Positions 41,886 through 51,056 of a DNA stretch of 64,000 bases are shown here, in pieces. The stretch covers positions 1-64,000 of the forward strand of contig DATNPX010000006.1 in the NCBI GenBank assembly GCA_036702975.1. Direction: 5' to 3'. A program made the position numbers and the translations under genes. Numbering within the stretch: the stretch's first letter is position 1; the number at the start of each line of letters is the position of its first letter. Source of the DNA: DATNPX01 sp036702975. Lineage in GTDB: Bacteria > Cyanobacteriota > Vampirovibrionia > Obscuribacterales > Obscuribacteraceae. The notes under the pieces were generated by a model. The model saw nothing but the letters and a program-made list of their open reading frames with translations, did no database searches and had not been told where the DNA came from.

Positions 41886-44711
41886 TTAGTTGGGTGCACT
41901 GAACGTGGCACTTCCACTTACGACATCCGAGAAGTTGAGTCTGCCAAGCAAGTTCTTATAACCGCTTGAAGGGACCCACTTGGCTGTATCTGTGGCTGTG
42001 AACTCACCTCCGGGATTAACCTGGGTGTAGGGTTGTTCGTGCAGGAAGTCATCTCCTTTGACAGTGCCGGTAGTTGCATACTCATGCGAGTTACCGTCGA
42101 TCGAGACGTTCACCAGACCGGCACCACCTTGATATAGGGCATAGTTCAAGCTGCATCCGTTATTGCCGTTTGCTGCCTGACCGTTGACATACGCTTGATA
42201 GTCTGCCGAGTATGAATTGGAACCAGGGTTGCCATCAGCTGTTTGAGCCGTGTAGTTAGGCATGACTGCCGAGGGTGGTGCACCGTTGCAAGCATAGATG
42301 TGGATGCCGCAACCAGCGGGCCCGCTTGTATCGTTCAAGTTTGCATTATTCAAGAAGATATAAGCTGTTTGACCCATCTGCAGTCCGTATTGAGAGCTGG
42401 CGCCGAGTGTTGGTCCGGTCTCAATCTTGCCATTCAACAGAGCTCGGAATTGAGCGTCGGTGATTTTCGGTTGAATCTGTTGAACGCGAGCTAGCAGAGA
42501 GTAGTAGACTCCACCGCATTTGCTCAAGCTGACATTGTCGTTTTTCGCTTGTGACGAATCGCCGGAAGCGGCAGGTCCATTTCCATTTTCAAGCTGAGAG
42601 AGAAGACCGAGAATGGACGGTGTGCTTGAATCCGGAACTTTCGTTGAACCAGTGTTCTGCATCGGGAATACGTTTGAATCCTCGTAATATGACGCACTCG
42701 ATGCGTCATATGAGGCGTATGCCTTGTTGCCACTGAGAACGTCGGCCAATCCATTGCCGCCCATGTACTCACCCAGACCAGTGCTGCTCAGACAGCTGTT
42801 TCCAGGACCAATGGATGTATGTCCGCTACCATCGACACTGGTCACCGACATCGTTCCATTACCGAGTCCGGTAGTGTTATTGATAGTTCCAGGATTGCAG
42901 CCGATGGTGAGGTTCTTGTGATAGCCGGCACCATTGAAGTTAGCCAAAACGATGCCCTTAACAGTGTCGACAGCCGAGATGCCACCAGGAGGAATTGAAC
43001 CACTGCCAGGAGCTGTGCCGTTCACGTTGTGACCGTAGGCGTTGTTGAACTGTCCGTTATTGAGATAGTTCAAGCAAAGTCCCGAAAGTCCGCTATTGCC
43101 GGGGGCAGCTTGATAGGTGCAGTCATTGTAGTTGAGCGGATATGAGATCGACAGGAGCTGTTGCAATGTCGCTGGCGTACCGCTGGCACCATAATAGACG
43201 CTTGATGGATTTGACGAATTCGATGGAGCTGGCGATTGGAATCCGTTTTTGGGCGGATACTGCGATTTCGCGTAAGCATCATTACCCAGTGCTGTACCAG
43301 GATTGGTGCTGCCGTTGTACGGATCTGGGGTCAAAGGAGGAGATGCTTTCGCCGCACCACCGTTGTATGCAGCCCAGGCCGCAATTGTTGCGTAGTCACC
43401 AAATACACCGACTCCATCGGTAGTCGAAGCCGCGACAAGGTCACTGCCGACTGTTCCATAGCCACCAGATGGCAGACCACCGCCCGGACCTGCTGCCTGC
43501 AGATTTACTGCTTGAGATGCGTACAACTCATTGTTGAAAATGTTTGAAGACCCATCCGAGGGCAAGAACGAACTCAAGTTACCACCGACACCATTGTTCT
43601 GGTTGCCCAGCGGGTTATTGATTTCGATGTAGCCTGTCGGCAACGTAACAGGGAAGTCGGGGCTTACAGTATTGCTGCCGGCACCACTGAGACCGTTGTT
43701 CTGAAATACTGCGCCGACAATAGCGCAGGCAACGGCTCCGCTGAGCTGACCGGTGGTGGACTTGTCTTGCGCGTTGGCGTTGATGCGGAAAGCGTTAGGT
43801 GGCGTGCTTCCGCTTGTATCAGGCGAGTTGGAGCTACCATTGAAGTCATCAACTGACACCAAGTGTGGTTTCTGTTGCGGAAATACCGGCACACCGTAGA
43901 AGGTGAGGGATGGATAGCCGTTTGCAGATACTGTGATGGGTTGATAGCCCTGCATGTAGAACTTTGTTACCGGCGAATTGCCACCGCCACCGCCAACGTA
44001 GTCGTTGGTCGTCATATTGTGGAAGGGTGAATTAGGATTCGGGTCGGGGCTATTGGACGATTGTGCGCCCATGTTTGACTGATTGGGCATGCCGCTGGAG
44101 CCGTCATAAGGTATCTGCTTTTGGCTGAACCAAATGTTTGTGGCACCACCTGACTTCATATAGGCTGTGGCGTAATTGCTTCCACTGTTTTTGACGGTGG
44201 TATTGCCGAACATTCCTACGTTGTTTGCGTTAGCACCATTTTGGAAGTTGCCTTGCAGACCAGTGTCATTCCCAGTCAAAGCACCGGCAAGCTTCAACCC
44301 CAGTGTGTTCAAGTCCTGCAGCATCAGTTGGGCGTTGCCCATGGCCGTGGTGGAGCCAGAATCGGCTTCAGCCTTAGCGTTCATGGCAACCAGGAGCGCT
44401 TGACCTACGCAGCGATTGTATGTGAACAGATCGATGGTTCCATCGGGGGCTCCGGTTTTTACGTTATACGAGCACCCTCCGAATTCCTGCTGAAAACTGT
44501 TTCCTAGGTCGTTCGCCAGGTTAACTGACGGAGAGACCAGGGCATTTTTTGCTAGATTGAGTGTGCCGGCGTCCGTTGCGTTTGCTAGTTCCCTGCCACC
44601 ACCGAATAGTTTGGCTAGGAAGAAAACGCCAAAACCTAGGGCAATGATTACGAGCACGCAGGCTGCTACCAGCCCTAGCGTGGCTCCTTTGCGTCGTCTA
44701 GATGGCTTCAT
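41886..44711 (-). CDS. TadG-like pilus/secretion protein, Gly/Asn/Ser-rich
   Basis: 941 residues. The N-terminus (RRRKGATLGLVAACVLVIIA, then GGGRELANATDAGTLNLAKN) has the TadE/TadG pseudopilin-like layout: a basic end, one membrane helix and an ATDAG motif resembling the aDaAALA motif of TadG. About 860 residues of Gly/Asn/Ser/Pro-rich, low-charge sequence follow (for example NQNNGVGGNLSSFLPSDGSS), with scattered Cys. It is probably exported, as a surface or pilus-associated protein. It is much longer than usual TadG proteins. No other tad gene is nearby. Confidence 0.65.
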   Translation of the reverse strand: MKPSRRRKGATLGLVAACVLVIIALGFGVFFLAKLFGGGRELANATDAGTLNLAKNALVSPSVNLANDLGNSFQQEFGGCSYNVKTGAPDGTIDLFTYNRCVGQALLVAMNAKAEADSGSTTAMGNAQLMLQDLNTLGLKLAGALTGNDTGLQGNFQNGANANNVGMFGNTTVKNSGSNYATAYMKSGGATNIWFSQKQIPYDGSSGMPNQSNMGAQSSNSPDPNPNSPFHNMTTNDYVGGGGGNSPVTKFYMQGYQPITVSANGYPSLTFYGVPVFPQQKPHLVSVDDFNGSSNSPDTSGSTPPNAFRINANAQDKSTTGQLSGAVACAIVGAVFQNNGLSGAGSNTVSPDFPVTLPTGYIEINNPLGNQNNGVGGNLSSFLPSDGSSNIFNNELYASQAVNLQAAGPGGGLPSGGYGTVGSDLVAASTTDGVGVFGDYATIAAWAAYNGGAAKASPPLTPDPYNGSTNPGTALGNDAYAKSQYPPKNGFQSPAPSNSSNPSSVYYGASGTPATLQQLLSISYPLNYNDCTYQAAPGNSGLSGLCLNYLNNGQFNNAYGHNVNGTAPGSGSIPPGGISAVDTVKGIVLANFNGAGYHKNLTIGCNPGTINNTTGLGNGTMSVTSVDGSGHTSIGPGNSCLSSTGLGEYMGGNGLADVLSGNKAYASYDASSASYYEDSNVFPMQNTGSTKVPDSSTPSILGLLSQLENGNGPAASGDSSQAKNDNVSLSKCGGVYYSLLARVQQIQPKITDAQFRALLNGKIETGPTLGASSQYGLQMGQTAYIFLNNANLNDTSGPAGCGIHIYACNGAPPSAVMPNYTAQTADGNPGSNSYSADYQAYVNGQAANGNNGCSLNYALYQGGAGLVNVSIDGNSHEYATTGTVKGDDFLHEQPYTQVNPGGEFTATDTAKWVPSSGYKNLLGRLNFSDVVSGSATFSAPN

Positions 44712-45059
44712 ACGAGAGTTGCTCCTCTGAGGCGTACAAGAAGTACTTGAAGTTTGCAGGGATTCCAGGGATGAGGGGGTCGCGAACGAGTGAATGAGTG
44801 GTCGATAACGACTAATTCAATTAAATGGGCTTTCGGGACTTACTAAAAACACCGAGGTTAACCGGTGCTAATATTATCTTGCGTTAATGTGGTCGTCTTG
44901 TCAATGGTGGTCGAAACACAAAAAATGTCACCAGATGGCTTTTTCTGAATTCAGACCACTGCAGTTAAGATGAAATATTAGAACGATTTAAGTTTTAAGA
45001 CCTACGACGTTCCCATTTCCTAACTCTACTTACCCGAGCTGAAATCTAATTAACCCTGT
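44712..45059. promoter_or_regulatory. Intergenic region with a weak promoter candidate
   Basis: About 350 bp upstream of the TadG-like gene. On the minus strand a TTGACA (44899-44904) and GATAAT (44873-44878) are separated by 20 bp, longer than ideal. A CACCG/CGGTG inverted repeat lies at 44850-44867. No ORF is supported. Confidence 0.3.
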
Positions 45060-46463
45060 CTAATCTGACTCTTTTTGCTTTTGTTGGCTAGTGACCAAAA
45101 TCGCGACCAGAAGCCAGAAGATGAATTGTACTTGGGGGCGATAGAAAACGGTGTCGGCTATCCCCTGAACCATCATAGCCATAAGGGCCGCTACCGCTCC
45201 GCCTGCTAACCAGCGCTCGCCAGGCTCCACATTCGCCAGCCAGAAGCATTTGTGCCCTCTGGCGAACAAAGCGACAATTAGTGCAGCGAACGACAAAATC
45301 GCTATGACGCCTGCCTCAACGCCTACTTCTAGCGGCACACAATAAGTGCCGAGGGCGTCGAAGCCGCTCTTCATATATAGTCCATAAGCTAGAACGAAAG
45401 CCTGATTACCAGGACCGACACCAAGCCACCAGTTGTCTTTGAACATATTTATAGATGCACGCCATACGTACATGCGGTAGGCGTTGGAGCTGTGCTCGCC
45501 GCCGACAAATATCGAACTGACTCGTTGGTCGAAACCTGGGACGGCGAAATGCATGGCTAAAATCGCTAGAACTGGCAAGACAAGACAGCCGATTGCCAAC
45601 CAGATGCGCCGTGATGGTTGTGTTTTCCAGAGACTGGCAAAGAGCATGAAGATGATCGTGCCAAGGCCAAAAAACAATCCTATATATGCGCCTCGACAAC
45701 CGGTAAAAATCGTGGCAACTGAAACCATCGCGGCAGTGACCAGCCCAAAAGCTGCTACTAAGTAGTTTTTGCGGACGAGGCCTGCAATTCCAAATCCGCA
45801 GGCGATTGGCGCAATTGAAATTAAGTAACCAGCAAGTAGATTCGGATTTTTGAGAGTGCCATAAATTCTTGTGCCGCCAGACTCCACAGTCGGGTCTTCC
45901 CAAGTTGCAAGTGGTGCAACGTGAATGTGGTACTGATAGAACCCATGCAAGGAGACCGCAATAGCACATAGGAACAGCAATCCGAGCACTACGTATTTGC
46001 GTTTGGTTGATTGCTGGAAGACAGCTGTGAATAAGAAGTAAGCGATGATGTAGACGACCAACTTTTGCAGACCGTGAAGGCTTGCTGCCAGGTAGTGCGA
46101 AGAAGCTGTCGCAATCACGTTTATGGCAAGGAAGAGCCATACAGTAATGTCGACACCACTTGCTCGACGTTCTTCTTTGCCGTGCAGAAGATAGCCCAGA
46201 AGCCATAATCCGGCTGCTGCACTAGTCATCAATGCCAGAACGTTTTTGTCGTCGGCAAACCACGGAGCGGCCAAGATTCCAAATAGAAGCGCTACCGCAG
46301 CGAAAGCAAGATTTTGCAAGATGCTTCCGACTGCGGGCACATTTAACAGTGCGCTTTTATGCAGAGTAGAAATAGTTTTTCCGGCAAGAGATTCGGAGAC
46401 AACCGTTCTCCACCAAGGGTCGAGATTGGAGAGTGCAAAAGTATTGATCAGTGCGTCAATCAT
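45060..46463 (-). CDS. O-antigen ligase-like membrane protein
   Basis: 467 residues with about 11-12 membrane helices and the Wzy_C/O-antigen ligase signature: TLKNPNLLAGYLISIAPIAC, then TGCRGAYIGLFFGLGTIIFM, and a large outside loop with YVWRASINMFKDNWWLGVGP. Family members join lipid-linked glycans to lipid A, proteins or other glycans. Ligase and polymerase cannot be told apart by sequence alone. The next gene upstream encodes a DUF4330-like protein, and a heptose-kinase-like gene lies 1 kb further, which is consistent with surface glycan assembly. Confidence 0.88.
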   Translation of the reverse strand: MIDALINTFALSNLDPWWRTVVSESLAGKTISTLHKSALLNVPAVGSILQNLAFAAVALLFGILAAPWFADDKNVLALMTSAAAGLWLLGYLLHGKEERRASGVDITVWLFLAINVIATASSHYLAASLHGLQKLVVYIIAYFLFTAVFQQSTKRKYVVLGLLFLCAIAVSLHGFYQYHIHVAPLATWEDPTVESGGTRIYGTLKNPNLLAGYLISIAPIACGFGIAGLVRKNYLVAAFGLVTAAMVSVATIFTGCRGAYIGLFFGLGTIIFMLFASLWKTQPSRRIWLAIGCLVLPVLAILAMHFAVPGFDQRVSSIFVGGEHSSNAYRMYVWRASINMFKDNWWLGVGPGNQAFVLAYGLYMKSGFDALGTYCVPLEVGVEAGVIAILSFAALIVALFARGHKCFWLANVEPGERWLAGGAVAALMAMMVQGIADTVFYRPQVQFIFWLLVAILVTSQQKQKESD

Positions 46464-46499
46464 TTTTCGTTTCTGTGTTTAGGCGGATTTTGCTGTGGC

Positions 46500-47102
46500 T
46501 CACTTCGAGCTAGTCTTAGCACTTTCTGCTTCCAATCCTTTTAATCTCGCTGCGTTGTCTTTCGTGTCGGGTTTGTGGATGTCCACGACAACGCCCTGCA
46601 CACGGTATTTTTCCGACTCCAGTTCCACTTGATTGCCGACTTTGATCTTGTTGCCGCGTATCACCCAACCGTCTTTCGAGTGTTCGGCTGCGTCTTCCTG
46701 CACAGTAACAAGAAAATCGTAAGCGATCGGATTGGCCGGATCGTTCATCGAAACTGCTTTCTTACCGTCGGCTGAGAGGAAGGAGACTTGCTTTGCCCAA
46801 TGCAGAGCCTTTGTTATTTTCATCGGCGGCGTCACCGGCTGGTTACGAATAGTCAAGGAAGATGGCTCACCGACTTTGAAAAGGTCGACATCTAGGGTTT
46901 TTATACCAACGAAAAAAATGTCAACAGCGATAGAACCACTTTCGCTTATCTGTTTGTCGACGCCGGCATGTCCTTTTTTCGCCAGGCCGAAGCCTAAGAC
47001 TGCCAGCAATATGACAACGATTAACGCCGCATCAAATGGATTGATCTTGCGTTTACTAACCCTGGTCTCTGTCTCTTGGATCGCCACCCGATATATCCTC
47101 AT
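46500..47102 (-). CDS. DUF4330-like membrane-anchored protein
   Basis: 200 residues. A short basic N-terminus (SKRKINPFDAAL) is followed by one helix (IVVILLAVLGFGLA) and a periplasmic beta-rich domain (SIAVDIFFVGIKTLDVDLF, YRVQGVVVDIHKPD). The layout matches the DUF4330 family known from Firmicutes and Cyanobacteria, whose function is unknown. Assignment is from memory of the pattern. It lies 36 bp upstream of the O-antigen ligase-like gene and probably shares its transcript. Confidence 0.65.
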   Translation of the reverse strand: MRIYRVAIQETETRVSKRKINPFDAALIVVILLAVLGFGLAKKGHAGVDKQISESGSIAVDIFFVGIKTLDVDLFKVGEPSSLTIRNQPVTPPMKITKALHWAKQVSFLSADGKKAVSMNDPANPIAYDFLVTVQEDAAEHSKDGWVIRGNKIKVGNQVELESEKYRVQGVVVDIHKPDTKDNAARLKGLEAESAKTSSK

Positions 47103-47267
47103 GCTAGAGATGCTCTCTGGCTCTGATTATCAACTAAATCGATCTCAAAAGTATTAGCCAAAAGTATTAGTAAGATAATGCTTGCGGTTTCTACGAAGCA
47201 CCCTGTCTAAAAAACTCTCCTGGTCGATAGATATACACACACCTTAGGGGAACGAAGGAGATTGGCG

Positions 47268-47555
47268 ATGGTTGGCGATAACATTCACGAAACCCACAAA
47301 GTCGAAATGGCGAAATCGGACATGTGCCTTCTAACTGTTGGCGACAGAACAAAAGATGTGCAAGCGCATGAGCTTCTGAAGATCCGCGAACAACAAATGG
47401 AACTTAGCTTGGCAATTTTGAAGGCGCAGGCACACATTCAACATATTGCGAATAAATTGGCTGCTCATTATCCGGACGGTCTCAACGATGTCCTGAAACA
47501 CATGTGCAAAGGTCCTGCCCATGACTATTTGCAGTCCCGCAGATTTAATGCTTAG
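47268..47555 (+). CDS. Small helical protein of unknown function
   Basis: 95 residues from ATG 47268, chosen because AAGGAG lies eight bases upstream; an in-frame TTG at 47262 is too close. The middle is a long amphipathic helix (HELLKIREQQMELSLAILKA, AHIQHIANKLAAHYPDGLND). No family is recognised. It converges on the heptose-kinase-like gene, with 6 bp between the stops. Confidence 0.65.
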   Translation: MVGDNIHETHKVEMAKSDMCLLTVGDRTKDVQAHELLKIREQQMELSLAILKAQAHIQHIANKLAAHYPDGLNDVLKHMCKGPAHDYLQSRRFNA

Positions 47556-47561
47556 GCTCTT

Positions 47562-49385
47562 TTATTCGGGGATATCTAGTGATTCTAAATTTTGCAAGAG
47601 TTCTCGCTGACTGGTCACGGCGGTGCCTGACTTACGGACCACGATGCCTGCAGCGAGATTCCCTAGAGCCATCGCCTCAACGTAACTGGCTCCTGATACC
47701 AGCGACAGGCACATCGTCGCCACGACGGTATCACCAGCACCAGTCACATCGAACACATCGCTTCGATTAAACGCTGGCAACTCGACCATAGCCTGATCTT
47801 TCTGGAAGAGCACCATGCCTTCTGCACCGCGTGTAACAAGCAAAGCTTGAATGCCAGTTTCTGTAAGGATTTTCTCTCCTGCACGCACCAGGTCTTCCTT
47901 ATCGTTGATCTGAAAACCGACCGCTTGCTCCGTGTCTGGTTGATTTGGTGTCATCAACGAAAAGCCTTTAAACCGCTCGAACGCTTCTTGAGCGTCGACA
48001 ACGACCATCAGATTGTGGGTCTTGACTAATTCGCGGCAACCTTCAATTACAGCGTTGGTTATAACGCCGGCCCGGTAGTCGGAAAGAATAACTGCCTGAT
48101 AGTCTTTAGCGACAGATTGAAGCTTTTGCACGAGAGCCTGACTTATGGCGGCCGTAGTCTCTTTGTGCGAGATCCGATCTAGCCGCAGCAGCTGCTGAAG
48201 TTGGGCGTGATTTTTCGAGAGTATGCGCGTTTTTACCGTCGTTGGTCTGCTTGGATCTTCGACTAATCCATGGCTTATACCACTTGCCTCAAGTATGTGA
48301 GCCAATTTCGGTGCATATTCATCTTTCCCGCATATGCCTATGGCATGACAGGCGCCACCTAATGCCGTGATGTTGTGAGCGGTATTAGCAGCGCCACCAC
48401 AAATTAATTCGGTATCTGCATGTTCCAAGATAAGAACTGGTGCTTCTCTAGAAATGCGAACAGGTTTTCCTTCGACGAGCTCGTCGATAAGCATATCTCC
48501 GAGCACAATCACTCGCCCGCGGCTGAAATCTAAAATTCTCTTTCGCAGCTGAGATTTTTTCAGAAGCGCTTCACCACTAGGTGCCGCAAACGAAACTGCT
48601 CCCAGGTCTATGGGGTGCATTCTTTCTAATTCGTTGAACAATTGTTTACCCAAAGTGTTGTCCGGATCTATCGTAAGCGCCAATTGGACAGCTTTTTTCG
48701 CCTCTTCAATATAACGCAAATGTTGATACAAACGGGCTAGATGAAGAGCATTTGAAAGAGTTTCTAAAAGATCTGTAGACTGCTCTATTGCTTGCCTATC
48801 GCGGGTTAGCTGCTGCCGTTCCGCTGGTGAAAGCCCCTCATTTTCTCTCGGCGCCGTTTCAGTTAGGAAATTATTTATTGAAACGCTGATTAGTTTCTGT
48901 TCTTCTTCGCTCAAATCTTTCTTGAATTCGGACTTCTTCGCTTGTTGGAATGGCAGTGGCATGCCGAGAAAGTTTTTGCTCGCCATCTTCAGCTTCTCGG
49001 CGTCGAGTCCGGGTGCTCCTGCTCGTTGCCAACGAAACTCGCGGCTCTCCGTTGATTTAGATTCGGAGCCCTTGATGTCGATCTGTGATGTTTTGCTGAA
49101 ACTCAGTCCGGTTTCTATTTTTGTGCTGAGCGACCGTCCAATAGTGTTGCCCTGCCTTTCGCTTCCGCTTTCTTTGTCGCCGAAATTTATCGTCATCGAT
49201 GAGTCTGATCTATTGCGCCCCGCCTTTGAATCGGTGCGCTGCTGCTGTCCGTATTGACGCATTTCCTCTACCGAGATCTCGGGTGTAGAAGCGTGATCTT
49301 GAGCGCCTCGTTCAGGCACTGGTTCTGTTTTTCTCTTTTCGTTTTCAGCGTCAGCCGGTGTTGGCTGTTTGTTTTGGTTGGTCAT
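47562..49385 (-). CDS. TPR-PfkB fusion resembling heptose-7-phosphate kinase (RfaE1/HldE-N)
   Basis: 607 residues. Residues 1-190 are charged and low in complexity; 200-250 contain a TPR-like unit (LHLARLYQHLRYIEEAKKAV). From about 283 on there is a ribokinase/PfkB domain of the RfaE1 type: RGRVIVLGDMLIDELVEGKP, ICGGAANTAHNITALGGACH, RILSKNHAQLQQLLRLDR, and the catalytic DVFDVTGAGDTVVATMCLSL with its Asp base. RfaE1 phosphorylates D-glycero-D-manno-heptose 7-phosphate in the ADP-heptose pathway. The adenylyltransferase half of HldE is absent, and the N-terminal fusion is unusual. Substrate is inferred. Confidence 0.85.
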   Translation of the reverse strand: MTNQNKQPTPADAENEKRKTEPVPERGAQDHASTPEISVEEMRQYGQQQRTDSKAGRNRSDSSMTINFGDKESGSERQGNTIGRSLSTKIETGLSFSKTSQIDIKGSESKSTESREFRWQRAGAPGLDAEKLKMASKNFLGMPLPFQQAKKSEFKKDLSEEEQKLISVSINNFLTETAPRENEGLSPAERQQLTRDRQAIEQSTDLLETLSNALHLARLYQHLRYIEEAKKAVQLALTIDPDNTLGKQLFNELERMHPIDLGAVSFAAPSGEALLKKSQLRKRILDFSRGRVIVLGDMLIDELVEGKPVRISREAPVLILEHADTELICGGAANTAHNITALGGACHAIGICGKDEYAPKLAHILEASGISHGLVEDPSRPTTVKTRILSKNHAQLQQLLRLDRISHKETTAAISQALVQKLQSVAKDYQAVILSDYRAGVITNAVIEGCRELVKTHNLMVVVDAQEAFERFKGFSLMTPNQPDTEQAVGFQINDKEDLVRAGEKILTETGIQALLVTRGAEGMVLFQKDQAMVELPAFNRSDVFDVTGAGDTVVATMCLSLVSGASYVEAMALGNLAAGIVVRKSGTAVTSQRELLQNLESLDIPE

Positions 49386-49742
49386 GAAAAAGCGTCTGTC
49401 GGCGTGGCTTTGACTATCTTAGCCTATTTGTCTTAGTCTATTTGTTAGAGCTGAAGACTGGCCAGTGTGAAGCCGCAGTCCTTTCGATATTTACCCTCTT
49501 GATAAGCTATCGGCAATTTCGCGTTTTGCCGGACTGACCATCAGTGAGCTAGTTGTCTTGTGGTGATTGACGTGGATAGGTAAGCTCATAGGTTGATACT
49601 AGTGGCAGTGGCATATATTATCGGCGTTAAACTCGTTATTTCTCCATATCTTTGAGGAAAGGTTTGTCTTTCTTCGGCTTGTCTTTTTCCAGATTTCGTT
49701 CAAATACGTTATAAACTTGTTGCAGTGTGGTTTTATGTTGGT
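49386..49742. other. Intergenic region, no gene seen
   Basis: About 350 bp between divergent genes. Apart from AT-rich stretches near 49436 and 49600, I see no ORF with an RBS, repeat or RNA fold that can be supported. Confidence 0.4.
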
Positions 49743-50396
49743 ATGCAGACTCGAATGTTTTTCCCAAACTGGAACCTGAACTGGAACCTGAACTGGAATA
49801 AGTACAGATTCCTGGCACTAGCGGCTGTGGTGTTGTTCAATTCGGCCCTCGCTAATGCTGTTTTGGCTGATGCAGCCGATCCATCAGTCACTATGACGAC
49901 GAGCACTACGACGACTATGTCGGAGCCGCAGCTGCGCGGGCAGCCTGCGCAGCCGATTGAACAGACCGTTCGTCGGAGCATAGAATTGAAGGACGCCGAA
50001 TTGCAGCCAGAGAGAATTCGAAGAGATCCAAAACTTGCTAAACGCCTGGCTAAATCGCACTGGCTGGAAAAAGCGGTAGCCGAAGATCCGGAGATAGCTG
50101 CGGCTATCACGCAGTACAAAAGTTCGGCCAGAATACTGGCCACTCATCCAAGACTGTCGCACATCGCTGAGTATGACCATTATCTTTGCCGTCAGCTGAC
50201 AAAGTGGCGTAGCGCATCGCGGGCTCTGGCTAAGAATCCGCAAGCCCAGGGCGTTCTCTACTATGATCCCGAAGGCATTTATCGCGCCATTAGTAACGAT
50301 AAAAAGACCGCTCGCAGCCTTGCCAGAAATACAGAATTTGCTCAAATGGTTATAGACAATCCGGAACTTGCCAGACGACTTGCTTCATATATGTAG
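49743..50396 (+). CDS. Secreted helical-repeat protein of unknown function
   Basis: 217 residues from ATG 49743 (GTG 49725 and ATG 49755 are alternatives). The N-terminus carries a short Asn-Trp-Asn-Leu repeat encoded by a 12-bp tandem repeat, then a signal helix (FLALAAVVLFNSALANAVLA). The mature part has recurring short units of about 25-30 residues built around D/N-P-x-L-A-x-x-L-A (DPKLAKRLAKSHWLEKAVAE, NPELARRLASYM), suggesting a helical solenoid. No family is recognised. Confidence 0.6.
   Translation: MQTRMFFPNWNLNWNLNWNKYRFLALAAVVLFNSALANAVLADAADPSVTMTTSTTTTMSEPQLRGQPAQPIEQTVRRSIELKDAELQPERIRRDPKLAKRLAKSHWLEKAVAEDPEIAAAITQYKSSARILATHPRLSHIAEYDHYLCRQLTKWRSASRALAKNPQAQGVLYYDPEGIYRAISNDKKTARSLARNTEFAQMVIDNPELARRLASYM
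49767..49799. repeat. 12-bp tandem repeat within coding sequence
   Basis: AACTGGAACCTG occurs twice, followed by a partial third copy, giving Asn-Trp-Asn-Leu repeats just before the signal helix. Copy-number change would keep the reading frame. Confidence 0.9.
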
Positions 50397-50441
50397 AATG
50401 CAAAATGTCGGTTCCAGACTGAGTGAATTTCAGGTAAAGCA

Positions 50442-50996
50442 ATGTCTTTCCATAACAGGCTGATTGAAGCTGAATCAGAGCTGATTGCGAAGCGGGAATC
50501 AGAACGCGGTGTAAGCGAGCTTTCCGCAGAAGGGCTCTTGCTTCTAGACGAGATCGAACAAGAGATAGGTATTCGATTGGGAGACAAAGCACCGAAGGGT
50601 TGGGAAGGGTGGATAACCTACCGGCGTAAGAACGCGATCATAGTTTGCCGTGGTAGGTCGTTTGCAGAGGGTGGCATGTTTAAGACCCATCGGGTTGGTT
50701 TAGACGTTCCTTCGGGTATGGACGCAATTGCAGATTATAAACGCGGCTATGACGTGTCTCCACCGGCTGATATTGATCACTTGCTAGTTAACTTTGGTGT
50801 GGAAGAGGCACTCAAAGTCTTTCTCTGGTACGGGCATAACATAGCTCCGTACAAATTGATTTATCAAAGTGAAGTGGCATCCAATCCGGCAGAAGAGCTC
50901 AAAGCCGCGATAATTGAAGCTTGTTTGTGGATTTTGAAACGACCAAAAGACAAGTCACTGAATGAATTTCTCAAGGACTATCTACCTGAGTCATAA
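50442..50996 (+). CDS. Conserved-looking hypothetical protein
   Basis: 184 residues, soluble. It begins with a charged helix (LIEAESELIAKRESERGVSE), then APKGWEGWITYRRKNAIIVC and a mixed alpha/beta part ending in AIIEACLWILKRPKDKSLNE. There is no signal or membrane helix. No family is recognised. ATG 50442 follows AGGTAAAGCA. It lies 45 bp after the secreted repeat protein and is co-oriented with the PATAN gene downstream. Confidence 0.65.
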   Translation: MSFHNRLIEAESELIAKRESERGVSELSAEGLLLLDEIEQEIGIRLGDKAPKGWEGWITYRRKNAIIVCRGRSFAEGGMFKTHRVGLDVPSGMDAIADYKRGYDVSPPADIDHLLVNFGVEEALKVFLWYGHNIAPYKLIYQSEVASNPAEELKAAIIEACLWILKRPKDKSLNEFLKDYLPES

Positions 50997-51056
50997 AACT
51001 GGGTACTTCATATAAGCGACCCTCTGCACTCTCTTCCACGAGGATGCGTAACTTTT

